64,000 nt of DNA from Psychrosphaera sp. B3R10 (lineage in GTDB: Bacteria; Pseudomonadota; Gammaproteobacteria; Enterobacterales; Alteromonadaceae). The stretch's first letter is position 1; every line of letters starts with the position of its first letter. Shown one piece after another: positions 39,628 to 49,728 of this stretch. The DNA is taken from positions 82,843 through 146,842 of the forward strand of contig NZ_JAHKQH010000024.1 in the NCBI RefSeq assembly GCF_018861025.1. Reading direction: 5' to 3'. The notes beneath the pieces are model-generated. The model had not been told where the DNA came from. It saw only the letters and a list, made by a program, of their open reading frames with translations, and did no database searches. Made by a program: the position numbers and the translations under genes.

Positions 39628-42102
39628 ATGAAAAAGACTAAAAATACACTATTTAAACATAGCGTAGTTTTTGCGGCGCTCAGCACCGCAATATATCAGC
39701 CACATAGTGTGGCAGCAGAAGAAGAAAGCGCCAATGAAGGCATCGAAGTAATTCAAGTAACCGCTACGCGTCGTGCAGCCTCCGTTCAAGATATTCCTGT
39801 AAATATTACCGCATTAGATGGCGATATTATGGCAGACCAAAATATTGGCGAATTAACTGATGTTGCGCGTTGGGTTCCGGGTTTGACGATACAAGACCAA
39901 GGTAACCGTAGTCGTTCTCCAATTATTGTACGTGGCTTGAACACCGACTCATCAGGTCCCGGTGCTGACGGTGGCACAGTTGCGGTTTATGTCGGTGAAA
40001 GCCCGTTAACGGTTGACCTAAAAATTCTCGATGTACAGCGTGTTGAAGTATTAATTGGTCCACAAGGCACATTATACGGTGCAGGCTCACTTGGTGGGGC
40101 AATTCGATATATTCCGAACAAGCCCGTATTAGATGAAACCTCTGGTCGTGTTTATGGTGGTGTTAATTCAGTTAATAAAGGTGGCACAGGTCATGAAGTT
40201 GGCTTTATTGTTAACATGCCACTTATTAGTGATGAATTAGGTTTTAGAGCCGCATTTCAGCAACAAAAAAATGCCGGTTACATTGACTACAATTATCTCG
40301 TTAAAGAAAGCGGAATTTCATTACCAGATCCAGATTGGTCAGATGCCAGTCAAGTAAGCGCGAATATTAAACAGTCTGCTGATGCGAACTACGACGATAC
40401 GTCAACGGCTAAGTTTATGTTACGTTGGATGCCAACCGATAAGGTCGATGCAGTATTATCGTATACCTATCAGCAACAGGAAGTCGGTGGGCGCTCTATT
40501 GTTCATCATAATGCACTTGCCCCAGATCATGCGTTGACAGATATTGTAGGTAAATATGAATCTGCATATCGTGTTGAAGAACCAATGGATAAAACCACAG
40601 ATTTATTGGCGTTAGAAATAACGGCCGATCTTGGATTTGCTGAGTTAACATCAGCAACGAGTTTATCTTCATTTGAATCCCTCGGACAACGTGATCAAAC
40701 TGATTTGTTGATACGTCTTGCTTATTCTTATGAAGAATTCCCAGCATTCAGCTCGTATACACGTGAAGATGCAGAGAATGAGTCGTTTGTTCAGGAAGTT
40801 CGTTTAGTTTCAACGGGTGAATCAGACCTTTCGTGGATTGTTGGTGGGTATTACAGCAAATTTGATTCTTTTAACACCAGTGAAGAGTTTACACCAGGTT
40901 TTGACGAATATGCGATAAATGAGTGGGGCGTTGACGGTAATCTTCGACCTGATTCGTTAGAGTATTATTCTGTTGGGGATGTTGAATTAGTGGAATCCGC
41001 CATTTTTGGTGAATTAAGTTACCAAGTCACGGACGCATTAACCACTACTTTTGGTTTTAGACATTATCAATATGAAATAAACAGCATGTCATCTTATGAC
41101 TTACCGCTATATAACTCGGTATTTGGTGGCGCAGCGAGCGACGCAATTGACCTTGATGGCAATCGTGAGTTTCAAGATGCAAAAAATGACGGTACGTTGT
41201 TTAAAGTCAATGTGAGTTATCAAGTCAATTCAGACTTGTTGACATACGCTACTATAAGCGAAGGATTCCGTATTGGTGGTTCAAATGGGGTTGCAGCTTG
41301 TACTCCTGAAGACATCGCAAACCCTGGACAAGTGTTGTGTGCATTACCACATGAAGTAGATTTTCGACCAGATACAACCGTAAACTATGAAATTGGGATG
41401 AAGTCGACCTTGTTTAACAATCGTTTACATCTGAATGGTGCTGCTTTTTATATTAAGTGGGAAGATGCCCAAATCGGTGGTGCTACACAAAATGGTCAAA
41501 TTCCAATAATTGCCAATGCCTCTGGTGGTGCAGAAAGTTCAGGTCTTGAATTATCCGCACGGGCAATGTTGTCTAACGAGCTGTCGTTGTTTGGTAGTTA
41601 TTCGTTAGCCAAAGCAAAATTAGCGGGAGATGCTCCTTATTTGTTTGGTGTTGTTGATGACCCAGCCCGTCAAGCATGGAAGGACGGTGAAAAAGGCGAT
41701 CGACTGCCTGGCGCACCTGAACATCAGTTTGCGTTAGGAGCGAAGTATTCAACCGAAATTTTGGATGACAAAATGTTGGATGTTAACTTTGGTTATACTT
41801 ACCAGAGTGAATTGATTACACGCGTCGGCTTAAAAAATGATGGCCAAACAATTGATGGTTATGGTCTAGCAAATCTTTCTGCATCGTTATCCGATGAAGC
41901 TTGGTCAGTTACCTTGTACATCAATAATTTGTTGGATGAATATGCGGTAACTTCTGTTCGTCGTTCTCAAGCGGATATCGGTAGTGCAAAGTTTGATGCG
42001 GATATTGCGAACCGTACAGATTTACAACGTAACTTCGGTTATTTTGTCAGCACACCTCGAACAGTTGGTGTTAAATTCGATTATAAATTTGAAAGCTTCT
42101 AA
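39628..42102 (+). CDS. TonB-dependent outer-membrane receptor
   Basis: An 824-residue outer-membrane receptor. It has a signal peptide (ending near SVAAEEE), a TonB-box-like EVIQVTATRR and a plug domain (VARWVPGLTIQDQGN, IIVRGLNTDSSG, RVEVLIGPQGTLYGAGSLGG). A 22-strand barrel follows, ending in the usual aromatic (VGVKFDYKFESF). The plug motif ATRRAASVQDIPVNITALDG is of the type found in receptors for sugars or plant-type compounds, but the ligand cannot be read. AGGAG lies before the ATG. The next gene is a TPR-sulfotransferase, a frequent neighbour in Alteromonadales. Confidence 0.93.
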   Translation: MKKTKNTLFKHSVVFAALSTAIYQPHSVAAEEESANEGIEVIQVTATRRAASVQDIPVNITALDGDIMADQNIGELTDVARWVPGLTIQDQGNRSRSPIIVRGLNTDSSGPGADGGTVAVYVGESPLTVDLKILDVQRVEVLIGPQGTLYGAGSLGGAIRYIPNKPVLDETSGRVYGGVNSVNKGGTGHEVGFIVNMPLISDELGFRAAFQQQKNAGYIDYNYLVKESGISLPDPDWSDASQVSANIKQSADANYDDTSTAKFMLRWMPTDKVDAVLSYTYQQQEVGGRSIVHHNALAPDHALTDIVGKYESAYRVEEPMDKTTDLLALEITADLGFAELTSATSLSSFESLGQRDQTDLLIRLAYSYEEFPAFSSYTREDAENESFVQEVRLVSTGESDLSWIVGGYYSKFDSFNTSEEFTPGFDEYAINEWGVDGNLRPDSLEYYSVGDVELVESAIFGELSYQVTDALTTTFGFRHYQYEINSMSSYDLPLYNSVFGGAASDAIDLDGNREFQDAKNDGTLFKVNVSYQVNSDLLTYATISEGFRIGGSNGVAACTPEDIANPGQVLCALPHEVDFRPDTTVNYEIGMKSTLFNNRLHLNGAAFYIKWEDAQIGGATQNGQIPIIANASGGAESSGLELSARAMLSNELSLFGSYSLAKAKLAGDAPYLFGVVDDPARQAWKDGEKGDRLPGAPEHQFALGAKYSTEILDDKMLDVNFGYTYQSELITRVGLKNDGQTIDGYGLANLSASLSDEAWSVTLYINNLLDEYAVTSVRRSQADIGSAKFDADIANRTDLQRNFGYFVSTPRTVGVKFDYKFESF

Positions 42103-42129
42103 TCAAGTACTAATCTAAATCGATATGTT

Positions 42130-42155
42130 AAAGGCACCATTTGGTGCCTTTTTTA
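42130..42155 (+). terminator. Terminator after TonB receptor gene
   Basis: Arms AAAGGCACC / GGTGCCTTT with loop ATTT, followed by TTTT. It separates the receptor from the sulfotransferase gene, so any co-transcription would need readthrough. Confidence 0.85.
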
Positions 42156-42254
42156 TTGTCCTAAAGTTTGCTTATTGAGGTATTACTCAGCTCTTAAATT
42201 CGATAAGCTAACCGATTGAATAGCGCCTTAAATTGAAATACAAAAAGATAATCA

Positions 42255-43850
42255 ATGTCAGAAAAACACTTACACCAAACCGCGATACAAGCGATTAACA
42301 AAAAGCAATTTGATGTAGCCCAACGTGCTTTAATTCAAATCTTGAACAACAATCACAGTTTTTATGATGGCTATTTTTTATTGGGGGTAATTGAAGCTGA
42401 ACTTGGCACTTATACAAAGGCCGTAGCATTGATGTCAAAAGCCGCGCAGATGCATCCATGCGCAGAATACTTTGCGCACTTAGCTAGGTGTTATGCCCTG
42501 ATTGGAGATAGTAACAAAACGCATGAGGCGATTTCTCAAGTTCAACAATTCACCTTAGACAATGCATTAACGATTGATACGATTGGCGTTGCGTTGTCAC
42601 GGATTGGCGATCACGACCAGGCGATAGAATATTTCAAACGCGCGATAAAGCTTAAGCCTGACGCGTCTTTTTATTATAATTTAGGGTCGTCGCAAACCTT
42701 TGCTGGCCTGTTTGATGACGCACGAAATTCTTATGAGCTAGCTATCAAGTTAGAGCCGACTTTTTATCAAGCTCATTCATCTTTGAGTCATTTAGGCGGT
42801 ACGGACAAAGAGCACAATCACATTGACCGGCTGCAAGCTTTATTACCTAAACTGACAAGCGTTAATTCCAAACTGCATATTGCCCATGCGTTAGCGCGGG
42901 AGTTAGGGAGTGTCGATGAATTCGGTGCTGCCTTTTCGCAACTCGAGATTGCTAAAGGTGAAAAAGCCAAGTCGCTAAACTACCAGTTTTCTCAAGACCA
43001 ATTGATTTTTGAGACATTAAAAACATGCTTTACGGAAGAATTGATTAAGGAGATTAATCGCAATAATAGTAAAAAACAAAAGACCAACACTGATCTTGAT
43101 TTTGCTCCTATATTTGTCACTGGCATGCCGCGCTCTGGTACGACGCTTATTGAACGAGTGTTAACAAATAACAACATAGTTAAGTCTGCGGGTGAGTTGC
43201 AGGAGTTTGCAATTGCTATTAAGCGAATTGCCAAAACATCCAGCCAATATATTTTGGACCCCGCGACAATTAAGGCAGCGATAACCTCGGATTTGTCAGA
43301 AATTGGCGAACTTTATCGACAATGCGTTAAAAATATCGTTAAAGGTGCCTCACGATTTGTTGATAAAATGCCGCTAAATGTCCTAAATGCCGGTTTTATT
43401 ATTGGTGCAATTCCTACCGCGAAAATTGTTTGTGTTATTCGTAACCCAATGGACACGATATGGGGTAATTACAAACAACTGTTTTCGCTCACAGACTCAT
43501 ATTATAACTACGCTTTTAGCCAAGTTGATACCGCTAAATATTATTGTGAATTTGTTCGTTTAGCGGAGTTTTGGCAAACCGCTTTTCCAGATCAGTTTAA
43601 AATTGTTCGCTACGACGATTTTGTACAACAACCCGAAATAATTGGGAAAGAATTTGTTGAGTTTTGCGGTCTAGTATATGACAGCAAGATGTTAGAGATA
43701 ACGAACAACAAGTCAGCTGTTGCCACGGCAAGCTCGGTGCAAGTGCGGTCTAAAATTAGCACAAGCTCCTTAGGGCAGTGGCTAAAATATCGGTCGTTTT
43801 TACAACCTGCTTATAACGAAGTTATATCACAGGGGATAAAACTCGATTGA
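42255..43850 (+). CDS. TPR-domain sulfotransferase
   Basis: A 531-residue protein with N-terminal tetratricopeptide repeats (about 10-200: YFLLGVIEAELGTYTKAVAL, AIEYFKRAIKLKPDASFYYN, ARNSYELAIKLEPTFYQAHS) and a C-terminal sulfotransferase domain. The PAPS 5'-phosphosulfate loop is FVTGMPRSGTTLIERVL near residues 285-302. The 3'-phosphate-binding motif is CVIRNPMDTIWGNYKQLF. There is no signal peptide, so it acts in the cytoplasm. Acceptor unknown. The fold and TPR arrangement match tyrosyl-protein-sulfotransferase-like bacterial proteins. A second such gene lies at 49.7 kb. Confidence 0.88.
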   Translation: MSEKHLHQTAIQAINKKQFDVAQRALIQILNNNHSFYDGYFLLGVIEAELGTYTKAVALMSKAAQMHPCAEYFAHLARCYALIGDSNKTHEAISQVQQFTLDNALTIDTIGVALSRIGDHDQAIEYFKRAIKLKPDASFYYNLGSSQTFAGLFDDARNSYELAIKLEPTFYQAHSSLSHLGGTDKEHNHIDRLQALLPKLTSVNSKLHIAHALARELGSVDEFGAAFSQLEIAKGEKAKSLNYQFSQDQLIFETLKTCFTEELIKEINRNNSKKQKTNTDLDFAPIFVTGMPRSGTTLIERVLTNNNIVKSAGELQEFAIAIKRIAKTSSQYILDPATIKAAITSDLSEIGELYRQCVKNIVKGASRFVDKMPLNVLNAGFIIGAIPTAKIVCVIRNPMDTIWGNYKQLFSLTDSYYNYAFSQVDTAKYYCEFVRLAEFWQTAFPDQFKIVRYDDFVQQPEIIGKEFVEFCGLVYDSKMLEITNNKSAVATASSVQVRSKISTSSLGQWLKYRSFLQPAYNEVISQGIKLD

Positions 43851-43969
43851 TTTACAAGCAAATGATCGGGTTTAGTGAATATTTATCGGGCAATACCTTT
43901 AAATTTGGCTAAGATGACTCCATACACATCTTCTAGTGCGCACGTCCGCTTTTAAGGAAAGGTTGTATT

Positions 43970-45544
43970 TTGACAACAGTACATGACAAGTTAGAGCAGC
44001 TTAAGACTGCTGAGTTCTCCACCGCGATTAAAAATATTAAACGTGGTATAGAGCGTGAAGGTTTACGAATTACCCCTGAGGGCAAACTATCTCAGCTAGA
44101 CCACCCGCAAGCATTAGGTGCGTCACTTACTCATCCTTATATCACAACGGATTATTCTGAATCCTTGATGGAGCTTATAACGCCGCCATCTAACAGCATT
44201 CAAGAAACGTTTAATCAACTCCAAGACGTGCACAAATTTGTACTCGAAAACATAGGCTCAGAAATGTTATGGCCTATGAGTATGCCGTGTTTTATCGGTG
44301 ATGAGTCTGATATTCGAATCGCCCACTATGGCACGTCTAATGTGGCCCAAATGAAGTCGACATATCGTCAAGGGTTAAAAAACCGTTACGGTTCGATGAT
44401 GCAGGCAATTGCTGGGATCCATTACAATTTTTCGCTGCCAGAAGAGTTTTGGCAAAAATACCAAGAGTTATTAGGCGACACAAGTGAAAGTAAAGACTTC
44501 CAGTCTGCGCAATATATGCACATGGTTCGCAATATTAAGCGTTTTGTCTGGGTGGTTACCTATTTATTTGGCGCGTCGCCTGCAATGTGTAAATCGTTTT
44601 TAGGTGGGCGCGAAAGCCAATTTGAATTCGAAACGTTTGGCAAAGGTTCTATTTACTTACCAAATGCAACGTCGTTAAGAATGAGTGATCTCGGTTACAC
44701 GAATAGCGCTCAATCGGCTTTAAATATTGAATATGGTTCATTGACTCAATATATCGAAAAGCTTCGTAAAGCCATTCATACTGAGTCTGAGCAATATAAA
44801 AACATTGGTGTCAAAGTTGACGGCAAATACAAGCAGCTAAATCACAATATTCTTCAAATAGAAAATGAACTGTATGCGCCTGTTAGACCAAAACAAGTGG
44901 CTAAATCGGGTGAAAAGCCGACAGATGCATTAGAGAATCGTGGTGTAATGTATGTTGAATTACGTGCGTTAGATGTTAATCCGTTTTCACCATACGGTAT
45001 AACAATGGAGCAGATGCGTGTTCTAGATGTTTTCCTTTTATATTGTTTACTTGAGCCTCAAGAAATCTTAACCGACCAACAACAGGCTGAAGCCGAAGAA
45101 AATCAAGATAAAGTTGTAGTTGACGGCCGTCGTGACGATCTTACGCTTAGCCAAAATGGACAAGTCGTAAGCCGAGAAAAATGGTTAGAATCAATGTTTG
45201 TTGATTTTACTGAAATCGCGAAATGGTTAGATCAAAGTTACGGTGGTGAAGAATACGCAAAGGCCGTGAGTAACGTTAGTGAAACGGCCAGTAATCCCGA
45301 CTTAACTTTGTCTGGAAAATTAATGACGGAGTTACTCACGCGAGGAATAGACAATGGTAAGGTCGGAATGGAATTGGCCGCATATTACAAAGACGCCATT
45401 CTCAAAACACCAGCAGATACCTTTACTCGTCAATATATGGTCGATAAAGGACGTCAGTCTATAATTGACAGAGAAGCAATTGAAGCAGCGGATAACGTTA
45501 GTTTTGATGAATTTTTAGAACAATACTTTAAAACAAATAGCTAA
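43970..45544 (+). CDS. gshA: Glutamate-cysteine ligase
   Basis: First step of glutathione synthesis. Proteobacterial-type GshA with 524 residues: KRGIEREGLRITPEGKLS near the N-terminus, YITTDYSESLMELITPPSNS, IAGIHYNFSLPEEFW and VMYVELRALDVNPFSPYGI carry the glutamate- and metal-binding residues. The start is TTG 43970 (AAGGAAAGG 7 bases upstream), with MTTVHDKLEQL as the beginning; no ATG is near. It appears to be transcribed alone. A hairpin follows its stop. Confidence 0.96.
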   Translation: MTTVHDKLEQLKTAEFSTAIKNIKRGIEREGLRITPEGKLSQLDHPQALGASLTHPYITTDYSESLMELITPPSNSIQETFNQLQDVHKFVLENIGSEMLWPMSMPCFIGDESDIRIAHYGTSNVAQMKSTYRQGLKNRYGSMMQAIAGIHYNFSLPEEFWQKYQELLGDTSESKDFQSAQYMHMVRNIKRFVWVVTYLFGASPAMCKSFLGGRESQFEFETFGKGSIYLPNATSLRMSDLGYTNSAQSALNIEYGSLTQYIEKLRKAIHTESEQYKNIGVKVDGKYKQLNHNILQIENELYAPVRPKQVAKSGEKPTDALENRGVMYVELRALDVNPFSPYGITMEQMRVLDVFLLYCLLEPQEILTDQQQAEAEENQDKVVVDGRRDDLTLSQNGQVVSREKWLESMFVDFTEIAKWLDQSYGGEEYAKAVSNVSETASNPDLTLSGKLMTELLTRGIDNGKVGMELAAYYKDAILKTPADTFTRQYMVDKGRQSIIDREAIEAADNVSFDEFLEQYFKTNS

Positions 45545-45557
45545 AACTAACTTGATT

Positions 45558-45596
45558 CGAACATGGCTCGAAGTGGCCATGTTCGGTTAGATTTTA
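45558..45596 (+). terminator. Terminator-like hairpin after gshA
   Basis: Perfect 10-base arms CGAACATGGC / GCCATGTTCG with an 8-base loop, 14 bases after the gshA stop; the following T-run is weak (ATTTT). Confidence 0.7.
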
Positions 45597-45900
45597 CAAA
45601 CAGATTAGTAAATACCTCTGCCGATTTTTATTGCCCTCATCACCAATATTACAAGCGCGAAGAAAAGCCAACACTAACTATTAGCCGATATTGAACTTTC
45701 AATTGAAATACAATGTTATGGTTTTAGTTTTGGGTAAATTCTGGATTAGACGAGGCTTTAAATGGGTGTTCGACAATCACGTTTTAACACTATGTTTCGA
45801 AATGTTAAGCAATCTATCATTAATTAAATATGATCCAGTTTTGGATCATTTGCAGCTTTAAAGCGCGGTATTAGAGAGCTGTATCAAAGAGCGATATCCA
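45597..45900. other. Intergenic stretch between convergent gshA and yfjD genes
   Basis: About 300 AT-rich bases with no gene. Near the yfjD side an 8-base perfect inverted repeat ATGATCCA / TGGATCAT (45830-45849) with loop GTTT could end the minus-strand transcript. Confidence 0.5.
45830..45849 (-). terminator. Possible terminator of the ypjD-yfjD unit
   Basis: ATGATCCA / TGGATCAT with loop GTTT; the minus-strand continuation is AT-rich but lacks a clean T-run. It lies about 50 bases beyond the yfjD-like stop. Confidence 0.4.
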
Positions 45901-47178
45901 TCAAGTTTCTTCGCCTTCCTCAAGTGGAGGATAAATCTTAGCTTGATAAACCTTGTTGTCTTTTATTTCAACAATTTCAATAGGGTAATCTGCAATTTGA
46001 ATCGAAACGCCAGGTTCTGGTATATCTTCCATATACTCTAGAATAAGGCCGTTAATCGTTTTTGGACCATCAGTAGGCAATGACCATGACATATCTTTGT
46101 TAATATCTCTAATTGAAGCACTACCGTCGATAACGTAGCTTCCATCTTTCTGTTCTTCAAGTTCAAAACTCGAATCAACTGTCATGCCAGTAGTAAAATC
46201 ACCTACAATTTCTTCCAAAATATCTTCTAGGGTAAATAAGCCTTGAATATCGCCATATTCGTCTACGACTAAGCCAATTCGTTCTTTATTCTGTTGCAGT
46301 TTTTGTAACAGAGTAAACAACGACGTACCTTCAGGTGTAAAGTAAATCTCACGAACGGCACGTAATAAGGAATTTTTACTAAAGTCTTCTTTGGCCAATA
46401 ATCTTAATGCGTCACGTACGTGAATAAATCCGACAGCATCATCTATGTTATCCCGATACAACAACAGGCGGGTATGCTGCGAGTTAGTTAACCCCTTTAA
46501 AATATCCTTCCAATCGTCATTAATATCTAGCGCATAAATTTCATTACGCGGGATCATGATGTCTTCTGCTTTAATATTTTCGATATCTAGTAGGTTAACC
46601 AACATGTTTTGGTGATTGTCTTGTAACAGCCCACCGCTTTCATTTACAACGGTTCGGAGTTCTTCGGTACTTAAACTATGTTCAGCGCGGTCTTTAGCAC
46701 TAATACCCAAAAGAATAAGCAGTCCATTAGTTATATAGTTAACACTTAGGACAAATGGATAAAGTACCTTCATTAGAATGATCAGGACAATTGAGCTCGG
46801 AAATGCAACCTTTTCAGGGTGCAAAGCAGCCAGTGTTTTAGGGGTGACTTCTGCAAAGATTAAAATGATAAATGTAAGTGCAAACGCCGCTACAGCTAAA
46901 CCAACGTCACCGTAGAGTCGTTGCCCAATTTCGGCAGCTAAAAATGATGCGCCGATATTAACAAGGTTGTTCCCAATTAATATGAGACCAATAAGCTGAT
47001 CAGGACGTTCCATCATTTTAGAAACACGAACCGCGCCTTTATGCCCTTGGTTTTCTAAATGTTTTAAACGATATTTATTGATCGCCATTAAGCCTGTTTC
47101 AGAACTCGAAAAGTAGGCGGAGATAAAAATGAGTACCGCAAGCGCGATAAACAGGGTACTCGTAGATATGGCGTCCAA
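45901..47178 (-). CDS. CNNM/HlyC-CorC family transporter (YfjD-like)
   Basis: A 425-residue membrane protein of the CNNM (DUF21-CBS) family. The N-terminal DUF21 part has four hydrophobic segments (FISAYFSSSETGLMAINKYR, LIGLILIGNNLVNIGASFLA, ALTFIILIFAEVTPKTLAAL). A tandem CBS domain (about 200-330, with DIMIPRNEIYALDIND and VVDEYGDIQGLFTLEDILEE) and a C-terminal HlyC/CorC domain follow. Such proteins have been linked to magnesium or cobalt efflux. It lies 73 bases downstream of ypjD, the same relation as yfjD-ypjD in E. coli. Confidence 0.9.
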   Translation of the reverse strand: MDAISTSTLFIALAVLIFISAYFSSSETGLMAINKYRLKHLENQGHKGAVRVSKMMERPDQLIGLILIGNNLVNIGASFLAAEIGQRLYGDVGLAVAAFALTFIILIFAEVTPKTLAALHPEKVAFPSSIVLIILMKVLYPFVLSVNYITNGLLILLGISAKDRAEHSLSTEELRTVVNESGGLLQDNHQNMLVNLLDIENIKAEDIMIPRNEIYALDINDDWKDILKGLTNSQHTRLLLYRDNIDDAVGFIHVRDALRLLAKEDFSKNSLLRAVREIYFTPEGTSLFTLLQKLQQNKERIGLVVDEYGDIQGLFTLEDILEEIVGDFTTGMTVDSSFELEEQKDGSYVIDGSASIRDINKDMSWSLPTDGPKTINGLILEYMEDIPEPGVSIQIADYPIEIVEIKDNKVYQAKIYPPLEEGEET

Positions 47179-47251
47179 AAATTATTTTCCTGTGTTGCTA
47201 ATTGAATTATATAAGTATGATCGATTCACTTAAGTGTCAAGGGATCTACGA

Positions 47252-48061
47252 CTAATTAAGTAGTATCTCTCGAACAAATCGACTGCCAAAATAGGCCAAA
47301 GTTAAGATGAAAGCCGCAACAATAGTGGCAATAGCACTGTTGTTTCCGCGCCATCCATATACTTTGTGACCAATAGCTAGTGTTAAAAAGATGGCCCATG
47401 CGACGATAGACAATACCGTTTTGTGGGCATATTGATTAGAAAACATGTTGTCTAAAAAGGTAAATCCGGTGACAAGTGCCAAAGTCAGTAGCACTAATCC
47501 GATAGCCATTAATCTAAAGTGTTGGGCTTCAACGCTACTTAATGGGGGCAAATGACTGTGTAGAGAAAGTGTTTTTGCTTTTAGTTTTGAGTCGATATAA
47601 CGAAATTGGATGGCATAAAGTGAGGCGATAACAAGAATACAATAGGCTGCAACCGACAGTAAAATATGGACAAGAGTCGCGGTCGATACTGTAAACTCGG
47701 GTCCTATATAGGCTAGTGATGTATTAGGTACAAACATCAGTAATATCGTTAGGAAGCCTGAAAAACCGAAACTAACTAACATCAGCATTGTATTTAGATG
47801 TGACAAGGAGCGGATGACGATCACAATATTTATCAATGCACTGATGATTAAACACATTGAAACAAGAGATAGATGGATCCCACCTGAAACATACAAAAGT
47901 TGCTTGGCAGTAACAAGTTGAAGCAATATGGCGACTAAGGCAGCGCTAAATAACAGTTTAAAATTCATGTTCGATTTACCGACTAGTGTTCTAGCACATA
48001 AACCCGCAGCGAACAGGAATACCAGGCAAGATAGGAACAATCCCAACTCGATGGACATCAC
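47252..48061 (-). CDS. ypjD: YpjD-like cytochrome c assembly-type membrane protein
   Basis: A 269-residue inner-membrane protein with about eight hydrophobic segments in the CcsA/CcmF-like cytochrome-c-assembly superfamily. The stretches VHILLSVAAYCILVIASLYA and FRYIDSKLKAK and the Trp-Ala-rich SIVAWAIFLTLAIGHKVYGW match YpjD. The histidines at VHILL and GHKVYGWRG are in the positions used for haem contact in relatives. It lies divergent from ffh and upstream of the CNNM gene, the standard arrangement near ffh. Confidence 0.88.
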   Translation of the reverse strand: MMSIELGLFLSCLVFLFAAGLCARTLVGKSNMNFKLLFSAALVAILLQLVTAKQLLYVSGGIHLSLVSMCLIISALINIVIVIRSLSHLNTMLMLVSFGFSGFLTILLMFVPNTSLAYIGPEFTVSTATLVHILLSVAAYCILVIASLYAIQFRYIDSKLKAKTLSLHSHLPPLSSVEAQHFRLMAIGLVLLTLALVTGFTFLDNMFSNQYAHKTVLSIVAWAIFLTLAIGHKVYGWRGNNSAIATIVAAFILTLAYFGSRFVREILLN

Positions 48062-48309
48062 GTTATTTTCCTTATAGTTGTTATCAATGATCTAATGACA
48101 TTAATTATGAGCGAGAACTTTACCATAAAATATCATAATGGCTCATCCTAAAGGCACGATCTGCACATTTTTATTCGTTATTTTCCGCGAACATGGATAT
48201 ATGCACATGAAGTGCAGCTTGATTTCTGTATTTTACGTCTACACATGTATATAATCCGCTACTTATTGTGCGTATTCCTTTTAGATAATTTAAGAGCGAC
48301 AAGTTCCCT

Positions 48310-49698
48310 ATGTTTAACAATTTATCCGAACGTTTATCAGAGTCGTTGAAAAAAATCAGCGGCCGTGGCCGACTGACTGAAGACAACATTAAAGACACAC
48401 TACGCGAAGTTAGAATGGCGTTGTTAGAAGCCGACGTTGCTTTGCCAGTGGTTCGTGAATTTGTTAAAGCCGTTAAAGAACGAGCTGTTGGTGAAGATGT
48501 TGGCAAGAGCCTAACGCCTGGCCAAGTCTTTGTTAAGATCGTGCAGGGCGAACTTGAAAAAGCCATGGGCGAGAAAAATGAAGATTTAAATCTTGCCGCT
48601 CAACCGCCAGCTGTTGTTTTAATGGCCGGTTTACAAGGTGCAGGTAAAACCACTTCAGTTGGTAAACTTGCGAAGTTTTTAAAAGAGAAAAAGAAAAAGT
48701 CTGTTTTAGTTGTGAGCGCCGACGTTTATCGTCCAGCGGCAATAAAGCAGCTTGAAACGTTAGCAGCCGAAGTTGATGTTGAGTTTTTCCCAAGTTCAAT
48801 CGAACAGAAACCAATCGACATTGTTAATGGCGCTATTGACCACGCTAAACGAAAATTCTTTGATGTTTTGTTAGTCGACACCGCCGGACGTTTGGCTGTT
48901 GACGAAGCTATGATGACGGAAATTAAAGACCTACACGCCGCGATCAACCCAATTGAGACATTGTTCGTTGTTGATGCCATGACAGGTCAAGACGCCGCAA
49001 ATACTGCGAAGTCATTTAATGAAGCACTGCCGCTTACCGGTATTATTTTAACGAAAGCAGACGGTGATGCACGAGGTGGTGCTGCGCTATCAATTAGGCA
49101 CATTACGGGTAAACCAATTAAGTTTATCGGTATGGGTGAAAAGATTGATGCGTTAGAACCTTTCCATCCTGAACGTATTGCGAGTCGGATTTTGGGGATG
49201 GGGGATGTTTTATCCCTTGTCGAAGAAATTGAATCTAAGATCGACCGCGAAAAAGCAGAAAAAGTCGCTAAAAAAGTGATGAAAGGCAAGGGCTTCGATT
49301 TAGAAGATTTCCGTGACCAACTTTCACAAATGCAAAACATGGGCGGCATGTCGTCATTAATGGACAAAATGCCGGGTATGGGCAAGATCCCAGATGCCGT
49401 TAAAAACCAAGTGAATGATAAAGAGTTTCTCCGAATGGAAGCTATTATCAATTCAATGACACGCAAAGAGCGTCAGTACCCAGATTTAATCAAAGGCTCT
49501 CGTAAACGTCGTATCGCGGCCGGCAGCGGCACTCAAGTGCAAGATGTAAATCGTCTTTTAAAACAATTCATGCAAATGCAAAAAATGATGAAGAAGATGA
49601 AAGGCGGCGGTCTGATGAAGATGATGCGCGGTATGGGCGGTGGTATGGGTGGCGCTATGGGCGGAAAAATGCCTGGCGGTTTCCCTCGTTTAAAATAA
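48310..49698 (+). CDS. ffh: Signal recognition particle protein Ffh
   Basis: The GTPase of the signal recognition particle. 462 residues with N-domain, G-domain and methionine-rich M-domain. GTPase motifs: GLQGAGKTTSVGKLAKFL (about 107-124), VDTAGRLAVDEAMM and TKADGDARGG. The M domain (from about 330) has MQNMGGMSSLMDKMPGMGK and the C-terminal Met/Gly-rich tail MKGGGLMKMMRGMGGGMGG. It is divergent from ypjD. In E. coli the rpsP operon follows at once; here three other genes intervene. Confidence 0.98.
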   Translation: MFNNLSERLSESLKKISGRGRLTEDNIKDTLREVRMALLEADVALPVVREFVKAVKERAVGEDVGKSLTPGQVFVKIVQGELEKAMGEKNEDLNLAAQPPAVVLMAGLQGAGKTTSVGKLAKFLKEKKKKSVLVVSADVYRPAAIKQLETLAAEVDVEFFPSSIEQKPIDIVNGAIDHAKRKFFDVLLVDTAGRLAVDEAMMTEIKDLHAAINPIETLFVVDAMTGQDAANTAKSFNEALPLTGIILTKADGDARGGAALSIRHITGKPIKFIGMGEKIDALEPFHPERIASRILGMGDVLSLVEEIESKIDREKAEKVAKKVMKGKGFDLEDFRDQLSQMQNMGGMSSLMDKMPGMGKIPDAVKNQVNDKEFLRMEAIINSMTRKERQYPDLIKGSRKRRIAAGSGTQVQDVNRLLKQFMQMQKMMKKMKGGGLMKMMRGMGGGMGGAMGGKMPGGFPRLK

Positions 49699-49728
49699 TT
49701 TAATTATCCTTAAACAACACTGAACACA

